A DNA stretch of 64,000 nt, taken from contig CAJFTY010000060.1 in NCBI GenBank assembly GCA_904420045.1, positions 1-64,000 on the forward strand, written 5' to 3'. Source of the stretch: Candidatus Metaruminococcus caecorum (GTDB lineage Bacteria; Bacillota; Clostridia; Oscillospirales; Ruminococcaceae). The position numbers and the translations under genes are program-made. This document shows, in pieces, positions 36,322 to 45,370 of the stretch. Position 1 is the stretch's first letter; every line of letters starts with the position of its first letter. Below the pieces are notes generated by a model. The model was given only the letters and a program-made list of their open reading frames with translations. It ran no database searches and had not been told where the DNA came from.

Positions 36322-37488
36322 TTATAAGCTCCACACACGGATTATGCCGTCCGCAGCATTTAACTTGTCAATGGCCTCCTGGGAAACTGGCGCCGACACG
36401 TCCAGCATGGTGTACGCATAGTCCTTTTTGGACTGGTTAATCATGCTCTCAATATTGACGCCGTTGTCCGACATCGCCGTGGTGATCTGGGACACCATAG
36501 AAGGCATGTTCTTGTGGATGATGCACAGCCGGTTCTGGGTAGCGCGGGGCATAGAGGCCGCCGGCATGTTCACCGAGTTCTTGATGTTGCCATTTTCCAG
36601 AAAATCAATGACCTCCTGGGCAGCCATAAACGCGCAGTTATCCTCGCTTTCAGGGGTGGATGCGCCCAGATGAGGCAGCGCCACCACGCCGGGAGCACCG
36701 ATCATATCGTCGGTGGCAAAGTCGGTGACATAAGCACTCAGCTTGCCCTCTTCCAGCGCTTTGAGCACATCGGCGGGCACCGCCAGATCGCCCCGGGCGA
36801 AGTTTAAGATCCGCACGCCGGTTTTCATAGTGGCGATGGACTCAGAATTAATCATCCCCTTGGTCTCGGGGGTGGCGGGTACGTGAACCGTGATGTAGTC
36901 GCAGGATTCAAAAATCTCCTTTAAGCTGGTGGCATGTTTGACGTTGTGGGACAAATCCCACGCAGCATTGACCGACAGATAGGGGTCGTAACCGTACACC
37001 GTCATCCCCAGGTGAGAAGCGGCGTTGGCCACCAAAACGCCAATGGCGCCCAGGCCGATGACGCCCAGCTTTTTGCCGGAGATTTCCGGCCCTACAAACT
37101 GGCTTTTTCCTTTTTCCACCAGCTTGCTGACCTCGTCGCCCTTGCCCTTAAGGGTTTTCATCCAGTCCAGAGCCGGAGCAATTTTCCGAGAGGAAATCAA
37201 AAGGCCCAGCAGAACCAGTTCCTTCACGGCGTTGGCGTTGGCTCCGGGGGTGTTAAACACAACGATTCCCTGTTCGGCGCATTTGTCGCAGGGAATGTTG
37301 TTGACGCCTGCGCCCGCCCGGGCGATGGCCTTTAAGCTTTTGGGAAACTCCATTTCGTGCATGGAAGCAGAGCGCACCAAAATTGCATCGGGATTTTCAA
37401 TCTCGTCCCCGCAGGTGTATTTGTCCCGGCTGAACTGATCCAGCCCCGCGGGAGAAATTTTGTTAAGGGTTTTGATCTGAAACATCAT
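36322..37488 (-). CDS. serA: D-3-phosphoglycerate dehydrogenase with ACT domain
   Basis: 388 residues. NAD-binding GVIGLGAIGVLVANAA near 140, catalytic Arg/Glu/His region with FARGDLAVPADVL and LPHLGASTPESEDNC. A C-terminal ACT domain (about 320-388) has MLDVSAPVSQEAIDKLNAAD. It oxidises 3-phosphoglycerate in serine synthesis; the ACT domain likely gives feedback by serine. serC lies upstream, 215 bases away on the same strand, with a terminator-like hairpin between. Confidence 0.95.
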   Translation of the reverse strand: MMFQIKTLNKISPAGLDQFSRDKYTCGDEIENPDAILVRSASMHEMEFPKSLKAIARAGAGVNNIPCDKCAEQGIVVFNTPGANANAVKELVLLGLLISSRKIAPALDWMKTLKGKGDEVSKLVEKGKSQFVGPEISGKKLGVIGLGAIGVLVANAASHLGMTVYGYDPYLSVNAAWDLSHNVKHATSLKEIFESCDYITVHVPATPETKGMINSESIATMKTGVRILNFARGDLAVPADVLKALEEGKLSAYVTDFATDDMIGAPGVVALPHLGASTPESEDNCAFMAAQEVIDFLENGNIKNSVNMPAASMPRATQNRLCIIHKNMPSMVSQITTAMSDNGVNIESMINQSKKDYAYTMLDVSAPVSQEAIDKLNAADGIIRVWSL

Positions 37489-37548
37489 CGGTTCCTCCTC
37501 ATTTCATTTAAACGGCGGGAGCGTCCCGCACATGATCTCATCAAGGGC

Positions 37549-37575
37549 AAAACCGGCGACTGGTGCGCCGGTTTT
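37549..37575 (-). promoter_or_regulatory. Hairpin between serC and serA, possible attenuator
   Basis: AAAACCGGCG / CGCCGGTTTT, loop 7, about 60 bases before the serA start. It could end part of serC transcription or be a repeat module; the following TTTTCAATCAC matches the sequence after the serA terminator hairpin. Confidence 0.5.
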
Positions 37576-37703
37576 CAATCACAGGGTAATCGTTGGAGTT
37601 TTGATCCGAAAATCTGAAGATGCTGGCATGAAACGATGAAACGGCCGTTCATCCTGTCCGAACGTAAAAATACGTTCTTCACAGATGTCTGGATCCCCAA
37701 ATC

Positions 37704-38789
37704 CTATTTGTTGTCGGCTTCAAATTCCTTCATGAACTCCACCAGGGCCTTGACTCCTTCGGTGGGCATGGCGTTGTAAATCGAAGCGCGCATACCGCCT
37801 ACGGAACGGTGGCCTTTGATGTTGACAAAGCCTTTTTTACCGGCTTCGGCTACAAATTTCTTATCCAGTTCCTCGTTGCCGGTGACAAAGGGGATGTTCA
37901 TCAGCGAACGGCTGTCTTTTTCCACCGTGCCTTTGAACAACTGGGACTGATCCAAAAAGTCGTACAGCACTGCAGCTTTTTCCTCGTTGATCTTTTTCAT
38001 GTTCTCCAAGCCGCCGATATCGTTTTTCAGCCACTCCAGCACCAGTTTGCAGATGTAGATCGCATAGGTGGGCGGCGTGTTGTACATGCTGCCCGCGTCG
38101 GCGTGGGTCTGGTAGTTAAACATGGTGGGGGTGATATCCCGGGCGTTTCCGATCAAATCCTCCCGGATGATTACCACGGTAAGGCCCGCGGGGCCCATGT
38201 TTTTCTGAGCGCCGGCGTACAGCATGCCAAACTTGGACACATCGATGGGCTCGGACAGGATGCAGGAGCTCACGTCCGCCACCAGCGGAACGTTGCCCGT
38301 CTCGGGAAGGGTGGGGAACTTGGTTCCGTAGATGGTGTTGTTTAAGCAGATATGGAAGTAATCCGCATCCTTGTCAAACGCTGCGGGATCCAGCTCGGGA
38401 ATATAGGAAAAGGTCTTGTCGGCGGAAGAAGCCACCACGTTGGCGGTTCCGTAGCGGGAAGCTTCCTGATAGGCTTTTTTTGCCCACTGGCCGGTGATGA
38501 CAAAATCAGCCTTGCCGGAACGGTTCATCAGGTTTAAGGGAATCATCGCGAACTGAGAAGACGCGCCTCCCTGTAAGAACAGCACTTTGTAATTGTCGGG
38601 AATGTTCATGACTTCCCGCAGAAGCGCCTCGCATCCAGTGATAATTTCCTCATACACCTTGCTGCGGTGGGACATTTCCATCACAGACTGGCCGCTGCCG
38701 TTGTAATCCAGCATTTCGTCCGCCGCTTTTTTCAGTACGGACTCGGGCAACGTGGAAGGGCCCGCGCTAAAGTTATACACTCTTGCCAT
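37704..38789 (-). CDS. serC: Phosphoserine aminotransferase
   Basis: 361 residues, complete. PLP lysine in LYAGAQKNMGPAGLTVV near 195; substrate loop FSAGPSTLPESVL at the N-terminus; HRSVGGMRASIYNAMP near the end. Converts 3-phosphohydroxypyruvate to phosphoserine with glutamate. First gene of serC-serA, with a good promoter and a 23-base operator-like palindrome. No phosphoserine phosphatase gene is in the window; the DUF1015 gene at 53.4 kb may relate to the pathway. Confidence 0.96.
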   Translation of the reverse strand: MARVYNFSAGPSTLPESVLKKAADEMLDYNGSGQSVMEMSHRSKVYEEIITGCEALLREVMNIPDNYKVLFLQGGASSQFAMIPLNLMNRSGKADFVITGQWAKKAYQEASRYGTANVVASSADKTFSYIPELDPAAFDKDADYFHICLNNTIYGTKFPTLPETGNVPLVADVSSCILSEPIDVSKFGMLYAGAQKNMGPAGLTVVIIREDLIGNARDITPTMFNYQTHADAGSMYNTPPTYAIYICKLVLEWLKNDIGGLENMKKINEEKAAVLYDFLDQSQLFKGTVEKDSRSLMNIPFVTGNEELDKKFVAEAGKKGFVNIKGHRSVGGMRASIYNAMPTEGVKALVEFMKEFEADNK

Positions 38790-38879
38790 GGTCGTTCAGT
38801 CCTTTCCGGCTGATTTCCCGTTCTATTCCGGGCAGCCGCTGCATAATTTCATGATTCCGCCCCAGATCAGACAGAACCG

Positions 38880-38902
38880 TTTTGTGTAATACATACACAA
38901 AA
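38880..38902 (-). promoter_or_regulatory. Operator-like palindrome at the serC start site
   Basis: TTTTGTGTA-ataca-TACACAAAA, perfect 9-bp arms, placed about 7 to 30 bases downstream of the predicted start of serC transcription, a usual place for a repressor. A second nested repeat GTAATACA...TGTATTAC overlaps it. Confidence 0.6.
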
Positions 38903-38915
38903 TTGTATTACTTTT

Positions 38916-38944
38916 ATTCTATATTTTTCTGGAATAATAGTCAA
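38916..38944 (-). promoter_or_regulatory. Promoter of serC
   Basis: On the minus strand TTGACT and TAGAAT with 17 bases between, about 125 bases before the start. Bases 38945-39129 hold no other feature I can support. Confidence 0.75.
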
Positions 38945-39129
38945 TGGATTTTTGGAAAATCCCGGCTAATTTCCAAAAAATTTTGGGTAAAGTTTGACAA
39001 AACAACCGAAAACCAGCAACAATGTTGTTTTTTGCCTTGGTTGTACACATTTCATGGCATGCTCTGCCGGATCCTGCCGCGTTCGACAACGGCCAGCCAA
39101 AAGGGCCTATATTTTCACCCGTAACCATG

Positions 39130-39158
39130 TTGTCATTTTTCACAAAATACGATATAAT
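39130..39158 (+). promoter_or_regulatory. Promoter of the signal-peptidase/sigma operon
   Basis: TTGTCA, 17 bases, TATAAT. A perfect 15-bp odd palindrome, TCACAGA-a-TCTGTGA (39192-39206), lies about 30 bases downstream of the expected start and could be an operator; its right half reads GTGACAA, the complement of the TTGTCAC found in the two promoters at 41.5 and 42.1 kb. Confidence 0.72.
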
Positions 39159-39316
39159 AAAAAACATTCCAAGCATCGCGGATACAAAAGTTCACAGAAT
39201 CTGTGACAATCCGCGGGGCGCATCTGTTTCTTGCTTTGTTTGCAGAAAATAGGACCTTAATCGTTCTGTGAAAAACCGTCGCATGCGGGCTTTTCGATCC
39301 TTTCGGTGAATGTATT

Positions 39317-40018
39317 ATGACGATCAAACGAGTTGTTTCCCATATCTGTTTTATAATGCTTTTGTCCCTGACGGCTCTATGCCTGCTGTTGACGGCCGGT
39401 TTTTCCTGGATTGCCGCCGCCGGGAATGAACAAACGGGCACCATTTCAGCGTTTGGATACCGTATTTATCTGAATGACGACAGCAGTATGGCGCCGGCGG
39501 TAAAAAACCATTCCTTTATTCTTGCCAAGCAGGTAGATCCCGCTTCGGTGGAAAACTGGTCGGTGATTACCTACACCGTTCGGGAGCCCGGCGGTCGGCT
39601 CGCCACTCAGACCAAACGGGTCATGGACGTTTCTCCCAATCAGGAAGGGGAACTGGTGTTTACCTTTAAAGGGGACAACGAAGAGAGCCTGTACTTTATC
39701 CGGCAAAGCGAAATGGTCGCCCTGTCTGAATCGGTGTTTTCCTCTTCCCTGCTGGGACGGTGCCTGTTGTTTTTCTACCGCAACCGAACGGTTTGCCTCG
39801 TTGTTTTTTATCTTTTGTTGGGCCTGCTGTTGGCAGGGTGCCTCCTATTGCTTATCCTGCGGGGAAGAAAACGTTATGCGGCGCTGGGAGAGGTAAAAAC
39901 CAACGGTCTTTCCGCCCTGTCGTTGGAGGAGCTCGTTTCTCTTGAGCAGGACGTGGTATTTGAAAAAAGCTCCCATCCACAGGAAGACCCCCACCAGCAG
40001 GATCCGCTGACCGTGTAG
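39317..40018 (+). CDS. Signal peptidase I-like membrane protein
   Basis: 233 residues. N-terminal membrane segment (LSLTALCLLLTAGFSWIAAA), an extracytoplasmic S26-like domain with NDDSSMAPAVKNHSFILAKQ (SxM serine box) and QTKRVMDVSP (the KR box, suggesting a Ser/Lys dyad), then a second membrane segment and a ~50-residue acidic cytoplasmic tail. The type I topology with a C-terminal anchor resembles SipW/archaeal-style peptidases, although those usually use His. It is 44 bases before the sigma factor gene and probably cotranscribed. Confidence 0.75.
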   Translation: MTIKRVVSHICFIMLLSLTALCLLLTAGFSWIAAAGNEQTGTISAFGYRIYLNDDSSMAPAVKNHSFILAKQVDPASVENWSVITYTVREPGGRLATQTKRVMDVSPNQEGELVFTFKGDNEESLYFIRQSEMVALSESVFSSSLLGRCLLFFYRNRTVCLVVFYLLLGLLLAGCLLLLILRGRKRYAALGEVKTNGLSALSLEELVSLEQDVVFEKSSHPQEDPHQQDPLTV

Positions 40019-40062
40019 CGGAATTTGACTCCAAGATTACCAGCAATGAGGGATGACTTAGT

Positions 40063-40677
40063 ATGCTTGCCTTTTATATGAGCATGATCGATACACCGGA
40101 CGAACAAAATAAATTCCGGCAGATCTATGAAGAATACAAAGGCCTGATGTTTGTCGTCGCTAACCAAATTCTTCACGACGATTCGCTCTCTGAAGATGCA
40201 GTTCACACCGCATTCACCCGAATTCTTCCAAATCTTAATAAAATTGAGGATGTATTTTGTCACAAAACAAAAGGATATGTGATTATAGTAGTAGAGAATG
40301 TGGCAAAGCAGATGTACAACCGGCGAAAAAAAGAATCGCTTACATCCTTTGACGATTTGGAATATGAACTTTCCAGCGAAGAACAGGCGCAGCCCGATCA
40401 GGCTATAATCGGCCGGATGAGTTTGGAAAGCATTGTCAAACAGATCAAAGCGTTGCCGGACATCTATCGGGATGTCATGCTGCTGAAGTACCTCCACGAT
40501 TTCTCGGATAAAGAAATTTCCCGCGTTTTAAAAGTGACCCAGCCCACTGTGCGAAAACGGCTGGAACGCGGAAAGGCCAAACTGATTTCTTTATTAGCAA
40601 AGGAGGAAGCGTCCGATGAACAATCAACCAACCACCGTCCCAGCAAAGCTTATTCAGGCGCTGGAATGCTATCATGA
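40063..40677 (+). CDS. ECF-like sigma-70 family RNA polymerase sigma factor
   Basis: 204 residues. Region 2 (about 15-85): FRQIYEEYKGLMFVVANQIL, then LSEDAVHTAFTRILPNL and a YVIIVVENVAKQMYNRRKKE. Region 4 (about 125-180): IKALPDIYRDVMLLKYLHDF then SDKEISRVLKVTQPTVRKRL. No region 1 or 3. The 3' end overlaps the next gene by 62 bases in another frame, unusually deep coupling. It likely directs transcription of envelope-related genes under control of the DUF4367 protein. Confidence 0.9.
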   Translation: MLAFYMSMIDTPDEQNKFRQIYEEYKGLMFVVANQILHDDSLSEDAVHTAFTRILPNLNKIEDVFCHKTKGYVIIVVENVAKQMYNRRKKESLTSFDDLEYELSSEEQAQPDQAIIGRMSLESIVKQIKALPDIYRDVMLLKYLHDFSDKEISRVLKVTQPTVRKRLERGKAKLISLLAKEEASDEQSTNHRPSKAYSGAGMLS

Positions 40678-41401
40678 AGAATGGGTTTCTTCTTTCCCTT
40701 CAAAAGAAGAAGCCGAGCAGTCCCACCAGTTTTCCAAAAGCTTTGAACGGCAGATGAAGCATCTGAGTCATCACCCGCCCAAATCCGGGATTATGCTGTT
40801 CAATACCTGGGGGAAACGCGTGGCCTGTCTTGTCGTCGCCGCATCGGTCACAGTGGCCGCCGCTCTGTTCGGCGTCAAGGCGTTTCGTGATCCCAAAGTC
40901 AATTTTACCATACAAACCAATCCCCATTATTCCAATGTCTTGTTCGATAAAAACACCCTCTCTTCTGGCGAAAAGGAGAAATTATACATCCAGCAGTACT
41001 ATATCCCCTCCGACATTCCGAATGGCTATAAAAAGACCATCGACACGCAGAGCTACTCGGACGCGACGATGGAGTGGAAAAACGATGAAGGTAAAACCAT
41101 TAGTTTTAATCAGATGCTCAACACCTCTGGGCTGAGCGCCTTAGTCCTCGATACAGAAGGCGCAGACAAAATTGACCAGGTGAAAATCGGGGATGTCATC
41201 GGTCTGTATTTTTATAGCAAAGATCGCGGGCATGTATGGTGGTGTACCGGACCGTATATTTTTTCCGTGTCCACCCCCGGAACCAAAGACGAAACCCTGG
41301 AAGTGGCCAAGTCCTTAAAAGAAGGAAAAAAGGTCACTTCCAATCCTTATGATGCTCCGCCTATCTATGACGCCTCTCCCGGACCGGATGATGACGATTA
41401 A
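40616..41401 (+). CDS. DUF4367-type membrane protein, candidate anti-sigma factor
   Basis: 261 residues from ATG 40616, with AGGAGG 7 bases upstream inside the sigma gene. A cytoplasmic ~70-residue N-terminus, one membrane helix (VACLVVAASVTVAAALFGV) and an extracellular domain of about 165 residues (YYIPSDIPNGYKKTIDTQSY, IGDVIGLYFYSKDRGHVWWC) matching DUF4367 proteins, which commonly partner ECF sigmas in clostridia. The acidic tail (GPDDDD) is unusual. No zinc HxxxCxxC anti-sigma motif is present, so the binding mode is unclear. Confidence 0.8.
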   Translation: MNNQPTTVPAKLIQALECYHEEWVSSFPSKEEAEQSHQFSKSFERQMKHLSHHPPKSGIMLFNTWGKRVACLVVAASVTVAAALFGVKAFRDPKVNFTIQTNPHYSNVLFDKNTLSSGEKEKLYIQQYYIPSDIPNGYKKTIDTQSYSDATMEWKNDEGKTISFNQMLNTSGLSALVLDTEGADKIDQVKIGDVIGLYFYSKDRGHVWWCTGPYIFSVSTPGTKDETLEVAKSLKEGKKVTSNPYDAPPIYDASPGPDDDD

Positions 41402-41435
41402 AACCGTCGCCTTATATTAGGCGACGGTTTTTGCT
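41401..41435 (+). terminator. Terminator of the sigma operon
   Basis: AAAACCGTCGCCT / AGGCGACGGTTTT with TTTG, starting at the last base of the anti-sigma stop. Confidence 0.9.
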
Positions 41436-41498
41436 TTTTCGCGTGAAACGCGTTCCCCCAAAGAACATACTTGTATAAATATACAAAATCAATCCTTT

Positions 41499-41531
41499 TT
41501 TGTCACAAAATGGGTTTTGAAACAATTATAG
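41499..41531 (+). promoter_or_regulatory. Shared-type promoter element before the secreted protein
   Basis: TTTGTCACAAAA, 15 bases, TTATAG. The same two boxes with the same spacing recur at 42130-42162. The TTGTCA to TTATAG distance is 20, too long for plain sigmaA, so an alternative sigma or an activator site (TTTGT-C-ACAAA is an odd palindrome) is likely. Confidence 0.6.
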
Positions 41532-41585
41532 AAATGGATGTGAAAGTCCGTCCAACCCAATTACTGACAGAAAGGAACGATTCAA

Positions 41586-42020
41586 ATGTTGAAAAAAGTT
41601 TTTGCTGTGCTGATGTGCGGCGTTATGCTGCTGTCGGCTTCCCTGTCTGTGGGCGCGTCTGCGCCCGAACAAACTACCCCTGTGCTGGAGGACGTTCAGC
41701 CGCGCTTAAACTACATTTCATCCGCCACATCCAATCTATCTTTTTCCGGCCACATGGCGACCTGTACGGCGGAATTAAAAGGCATTGCCGGCAAAACCAC
41801 CGCTGTGTGGATTACCATGAAGTTACAGAAAAAAACGCTTTGGTGGTGGAGCGACGTGAACTCCTGGATCAAATACTTTGACACACAAGACGCACGATAC
41901 AGTCTTGTCTATCCTGTAGATGGCGGAGGAACCTACCGGCTGGTCAGCGAATTCACTGCCAAAAGCGGATCGGCTGAGGAGACCATCACCGTAACCAGCG
42001 CGGAAAAGACAATTAGCTAA
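41586..42020 (+). CDS. Secreted small beta-rich protein (DUF6147-like)
   Basis: 144 residues. Sec signal peptide LKKVFAVLMCGVMLLSASLS ending about residue 25 (VGASA). The mature part has ISSATSNLSFSGHMATCTAE and GTYRLVSEFTAKSGSAEETI, the strand pattern of small secreted proteins annotated as DUF6147 in clostridia. WWWSDVNSWI in the middle is notably Trp rich. RBS AAAGGAA. Transcribed from a promoter shared in sequence with the RNA downstream; it may be a target of the adjacent sigma. Function unknown. Confidence 0.72.
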   Translation: MLKKVFAVLMCGVMLLSASLSVGASAPEQTTPVLEDVQPRLNYISSATSNLSFSGHMATCTAELKGIAGKTTAVWITMKLQKKTLWWWSDVNSWIKYFDTQDARYSLVYPVDGGGTYRLVSEFTAKSGSAEETITVTSAEKTIS

Positions 42021-42129
42021 CATCTGCACGATTAAACAAATTGATTTCCTGTCGACGATGACGCCAAAATTTGTATTGAATGCACAGAAAATTCATAATT
42101 TCTTGCATATTTCGACAAAGTTTTAAAAC

Positions 42130-42162
42130 TTTGTCACAAAACCGCATCAAATCCGATTATAG
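42130..42162 (+). promoter_or_regulatory. Second copy of the shared-type promoter, driving the ncRNA candidate
   Basis: TTTGTCACAAAA, 15 bases, TTATAG, as at 41499. Spacer sequences differ, so the two boxes appear selectively kept. Expected start near 42168. Confidence 0.6.
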
Positions 42163-42167
42163 TGTGT

Positions 42168-42376
42168 AACAGAGCATTCAGCAAAATAGAAAAAAAGCTG
42201 CACTCTGTCGGCTAAAAAGGTTGTATGTCCTGGGACGCGGGGGATTTATTCAAAGGGGTATAAAAAGAAAGTTTTGGATTGTCATGGTCTCAAATACAGA
42301 ATATGGACAAACCGTCCAGTCCGCAAAACAAGGAAAGTCTGGAGTAAGAAAAGCGTCCCCTACAACCTTTTTTCAT
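42168..42376 (+). ncRNA. Candidate structured non-coding RNA
   Basis: About 205 bases between promoter and U-tract. A 5' hairpin pairs ACAGAG (42169) with CTCTGT (42203), and CAGC with GCTG inside. A long-range stem pairs AAAAAGGTTGTA (42214) with TACAACCTTTTT (42361), continued by GGGACGC (42232) with GCGTCCC (42353). Inside, GTTTTG+GATTG (42271) pairs with CAGTC+CAAAAC (42317) around a 2-base bulge, capped by GGAC/GTCC. The 3' arm ends in TTTTTT, as in an intrinsic terminator. No Rfam family was recognised by eye. A 33-codon frame at 42284 lacks a well-placed RBS. Confidence 0.6.
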
Positions 42377-42385
42377 TTCCTCTAA

Positions 42386-42540
42386 GCGATCACCGCAAGG
42401 TTTGCCCCCTTGCAGCGATCTACAAACCAACCTGGCCAAAACGGAGTTTTTCCGTTCTGGCCGCAATTCTCACCACAAGGGAGCCGAAGCCTCTACACGT
42501 TCAGGGTTCGGCTCCCTTTGTGATTTTTTCCTGTTCGTCC
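42386..42540 (+). repeat. Three tandem strong hairpins ending in a terminator
   Basis: GATCACCGCAAGG / CCTTGCAGCGATC (42388-42420), GGCCAaAACGGA / TCCGTTcTGGCC (near 42434-42462), and CACAAGGGAGCCGAA / TTCGGCTCCCTTTGTG followed by ATTTTTT (42474-42538). The last is a good plus-strand terminator. The first two look like palindromic units of unknown role. Confidence 0.65.
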
Positions 42541-42552
42541 CGTGCTTAGAGC

Positions 42553-42592
42553 AAAATCCCCGGTTTGCATTCATGCAAACCGGGGATTTTTA
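42553..42592 (-). terminator. Terminator of the atp operon
   Basis: Perfect 18-bp stem AAAATCCCCGGTTTGCAT with complement, T-tract on the minus strand, about 20 bases beyond atpC. Confidence 0.9.
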
Positions 42593-42612
42593 GCGAGTGC
42601 CCTTCGGCCGCT

Positions 42613-43011
42613 TTACGCTCCAGTCACCCGGAGCCGCGTGAGCGCCCGTTTGAGCTTTGCCTGAGCCAAATCAAACTCTTTGCCGCTTGTGTAGACAGCC
42701 ATCTGCTCTCTGGCCTGCTGCTCGGCCCGGCGGGCACGTTCCACGTCGATTTCGTCCGCCCATTCACAGGCAGAAGCCAAAACCGTCACCTTGTTGTCGT
42801 GAACCTTCAGAACGCCCCCGTGGACCGCACCCCGGCGGAAGCTTCCCTGTCGTTTTACTTTCATCGGGCCGCTTATAAGCGCGGCGATATAATCCGCGTG
42901 GCCCGCCAGAATCCCCACGTCGCCTTCGGTGGTGCGAAACACCGCATGCTCCGCCGGGCCTTCGAAAAACGCCCCGTCCGGCGTGAGGATGGTCAGCACA
43001 AATTCCGCCAT
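42613..43011 (-). CDS. atpC: ATP synthase epsilon subunit
   Basis: 132 residues. Beta sandwich with TILTPDGAFFEGPAEHAVFR and TEGDVGILAGHADYIAALIS, then a C-terminal helical hairpin with RARRAEQQAREQM. Central-stalk subunit that couples and inhibits ATPase. Last gene of the operon, 12 bases after atpD. Confidence 0.93.
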   Translation of the reverse strand: MAEFVLTILTPDGAFFEGPAEHAVFRTTEGDVGILAGHADYIAALISGPMKVKRQGSFRRGAVHGGVLKVHDNKVTVLASACEWADEIDVERARRAEQQAREQMAVYTSGKEFDLAQAKLKRALTRLRVTGA

Positions 43012-43023
43012 AACAAGGCCCCC

Positions 43024-44490
<1,467 letters not shown>

Positions 44491-45357
44491 TTATTCTCCC
44501 CGGCTGGCGTTTGCGCCCGCCACAATCTCGGTGATCTCCTGGGTGATGGCGGACTGCCGGGCCCGGTTGTAGTGCAGGGAGAGCGTTTCGATCATCTCCT
44601 TGGCGTTGTCGTTGGCGGACTCCATGGCGGTGCGGCGGGCTCCCTGCTCCGAGGCGAAGGACTCGCACGCCGCCCCAAACAAAATTCCCTTGACGTATTC
44701 GGGGATCACCGCGTCGAACACCGCCCCAGGGGAGGGATCGTAGATTGTCAGTTCCCCCGGGCCTTCCTCGCCGTCCTGGGCGCCGGCCAGCGGCAGCAGC
44801 TTTTGAAGCGTGGGCTTCTGGTGCAGGCTGTTGAGAAACCGGGTGTACACCACATACACCTCGTCCGCCTCCCCGTCGGTGTAGTACTGCAGCGCCAGCG
44901 AAGCCAGCTCGTCCAAGTCCGAAGCAGTCTGCACCCCGGCGATCTCCGGCAGGGTGTGCAAAAGCCGGGGCGCGCCGGGGCCGCGGCCCTCTTTGGAGTA
45001 TTCCTCCACCGCCTTGCGCCCAACGGCGAACACCAGGGCATTTTTCCCCTCCATGGCCTGCCGCGCCAATTTGAACGCGCCGCTGTTGTAGCCTCCGGCA
45101 AGGCCCCGGTCGCCTGCCATGACGATAAACAGGCTGTGCTTTACCGGGCGCTGCCGCAGGTAGACCGAATCGTTCCCCTTCGCGCCGATGGAGTTCATCA
45201 GCGCCGCCATTCCCTCGAAATAGGGGCGGGAACGCTCCACCCGCTCCTTGGCCCTGCGCAGTTTGGAGGAGGCCACCAGCTCCATAGCTTTGGTGATCTG
45301 CATGGTGCTGCGCACACTTTTGATCCGCTGTTTAATGCCCTTCATGCCGCCGGCCAT
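44491..45357 (-). CDS. atpG: ATP synthase gamma subunit
   Basis: 288 residues. N-terminal helix IKQRIKSVRSTMQITKAMEL and C-terminal helix SFASEQGARRTAMESANDNA then AKEMIETLSLHYNRARQSAI form the rotor coiled coil. Middle Rossmann-like domain has VMAGDRGLAGGYN. Lies between atpA and atpD. Confidence 0.97.
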   Translation of the reverse strand: MAGGMKGIKQRIKSVRSTMQITKAMELVASSKLRRAKERVERSRPYFEGMAALMNSIGAKGNDSVYLRQRPVKHSLFIVMAGDRGLAGGYNSGAFKLARQAMEGKNALVFAVGRKAVEEYSKEGRGPGAPRLLHTLPEIAGVQTASDLDELASLALQYYTDGEADEVYVVYTRFLNSLHQKPTLQKLLPLAGAQDGEEGPGELTIYDPSPGAVFDAVIPEYVKGILFGAACESFASEQGARRTAMESANDNAKEMIETLSLHYNRARQSAITQEITEIVAGANASRGE

Positions 45358-45370
45358 TGCTCCGCCTCCC

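Noticed and set aside
42274-42549. 91-residue ORF in the ncRNA region
   Set aside because: Poor ribosome site, composition of a shadow ORF, and it runs through strong hairpins and terminators.
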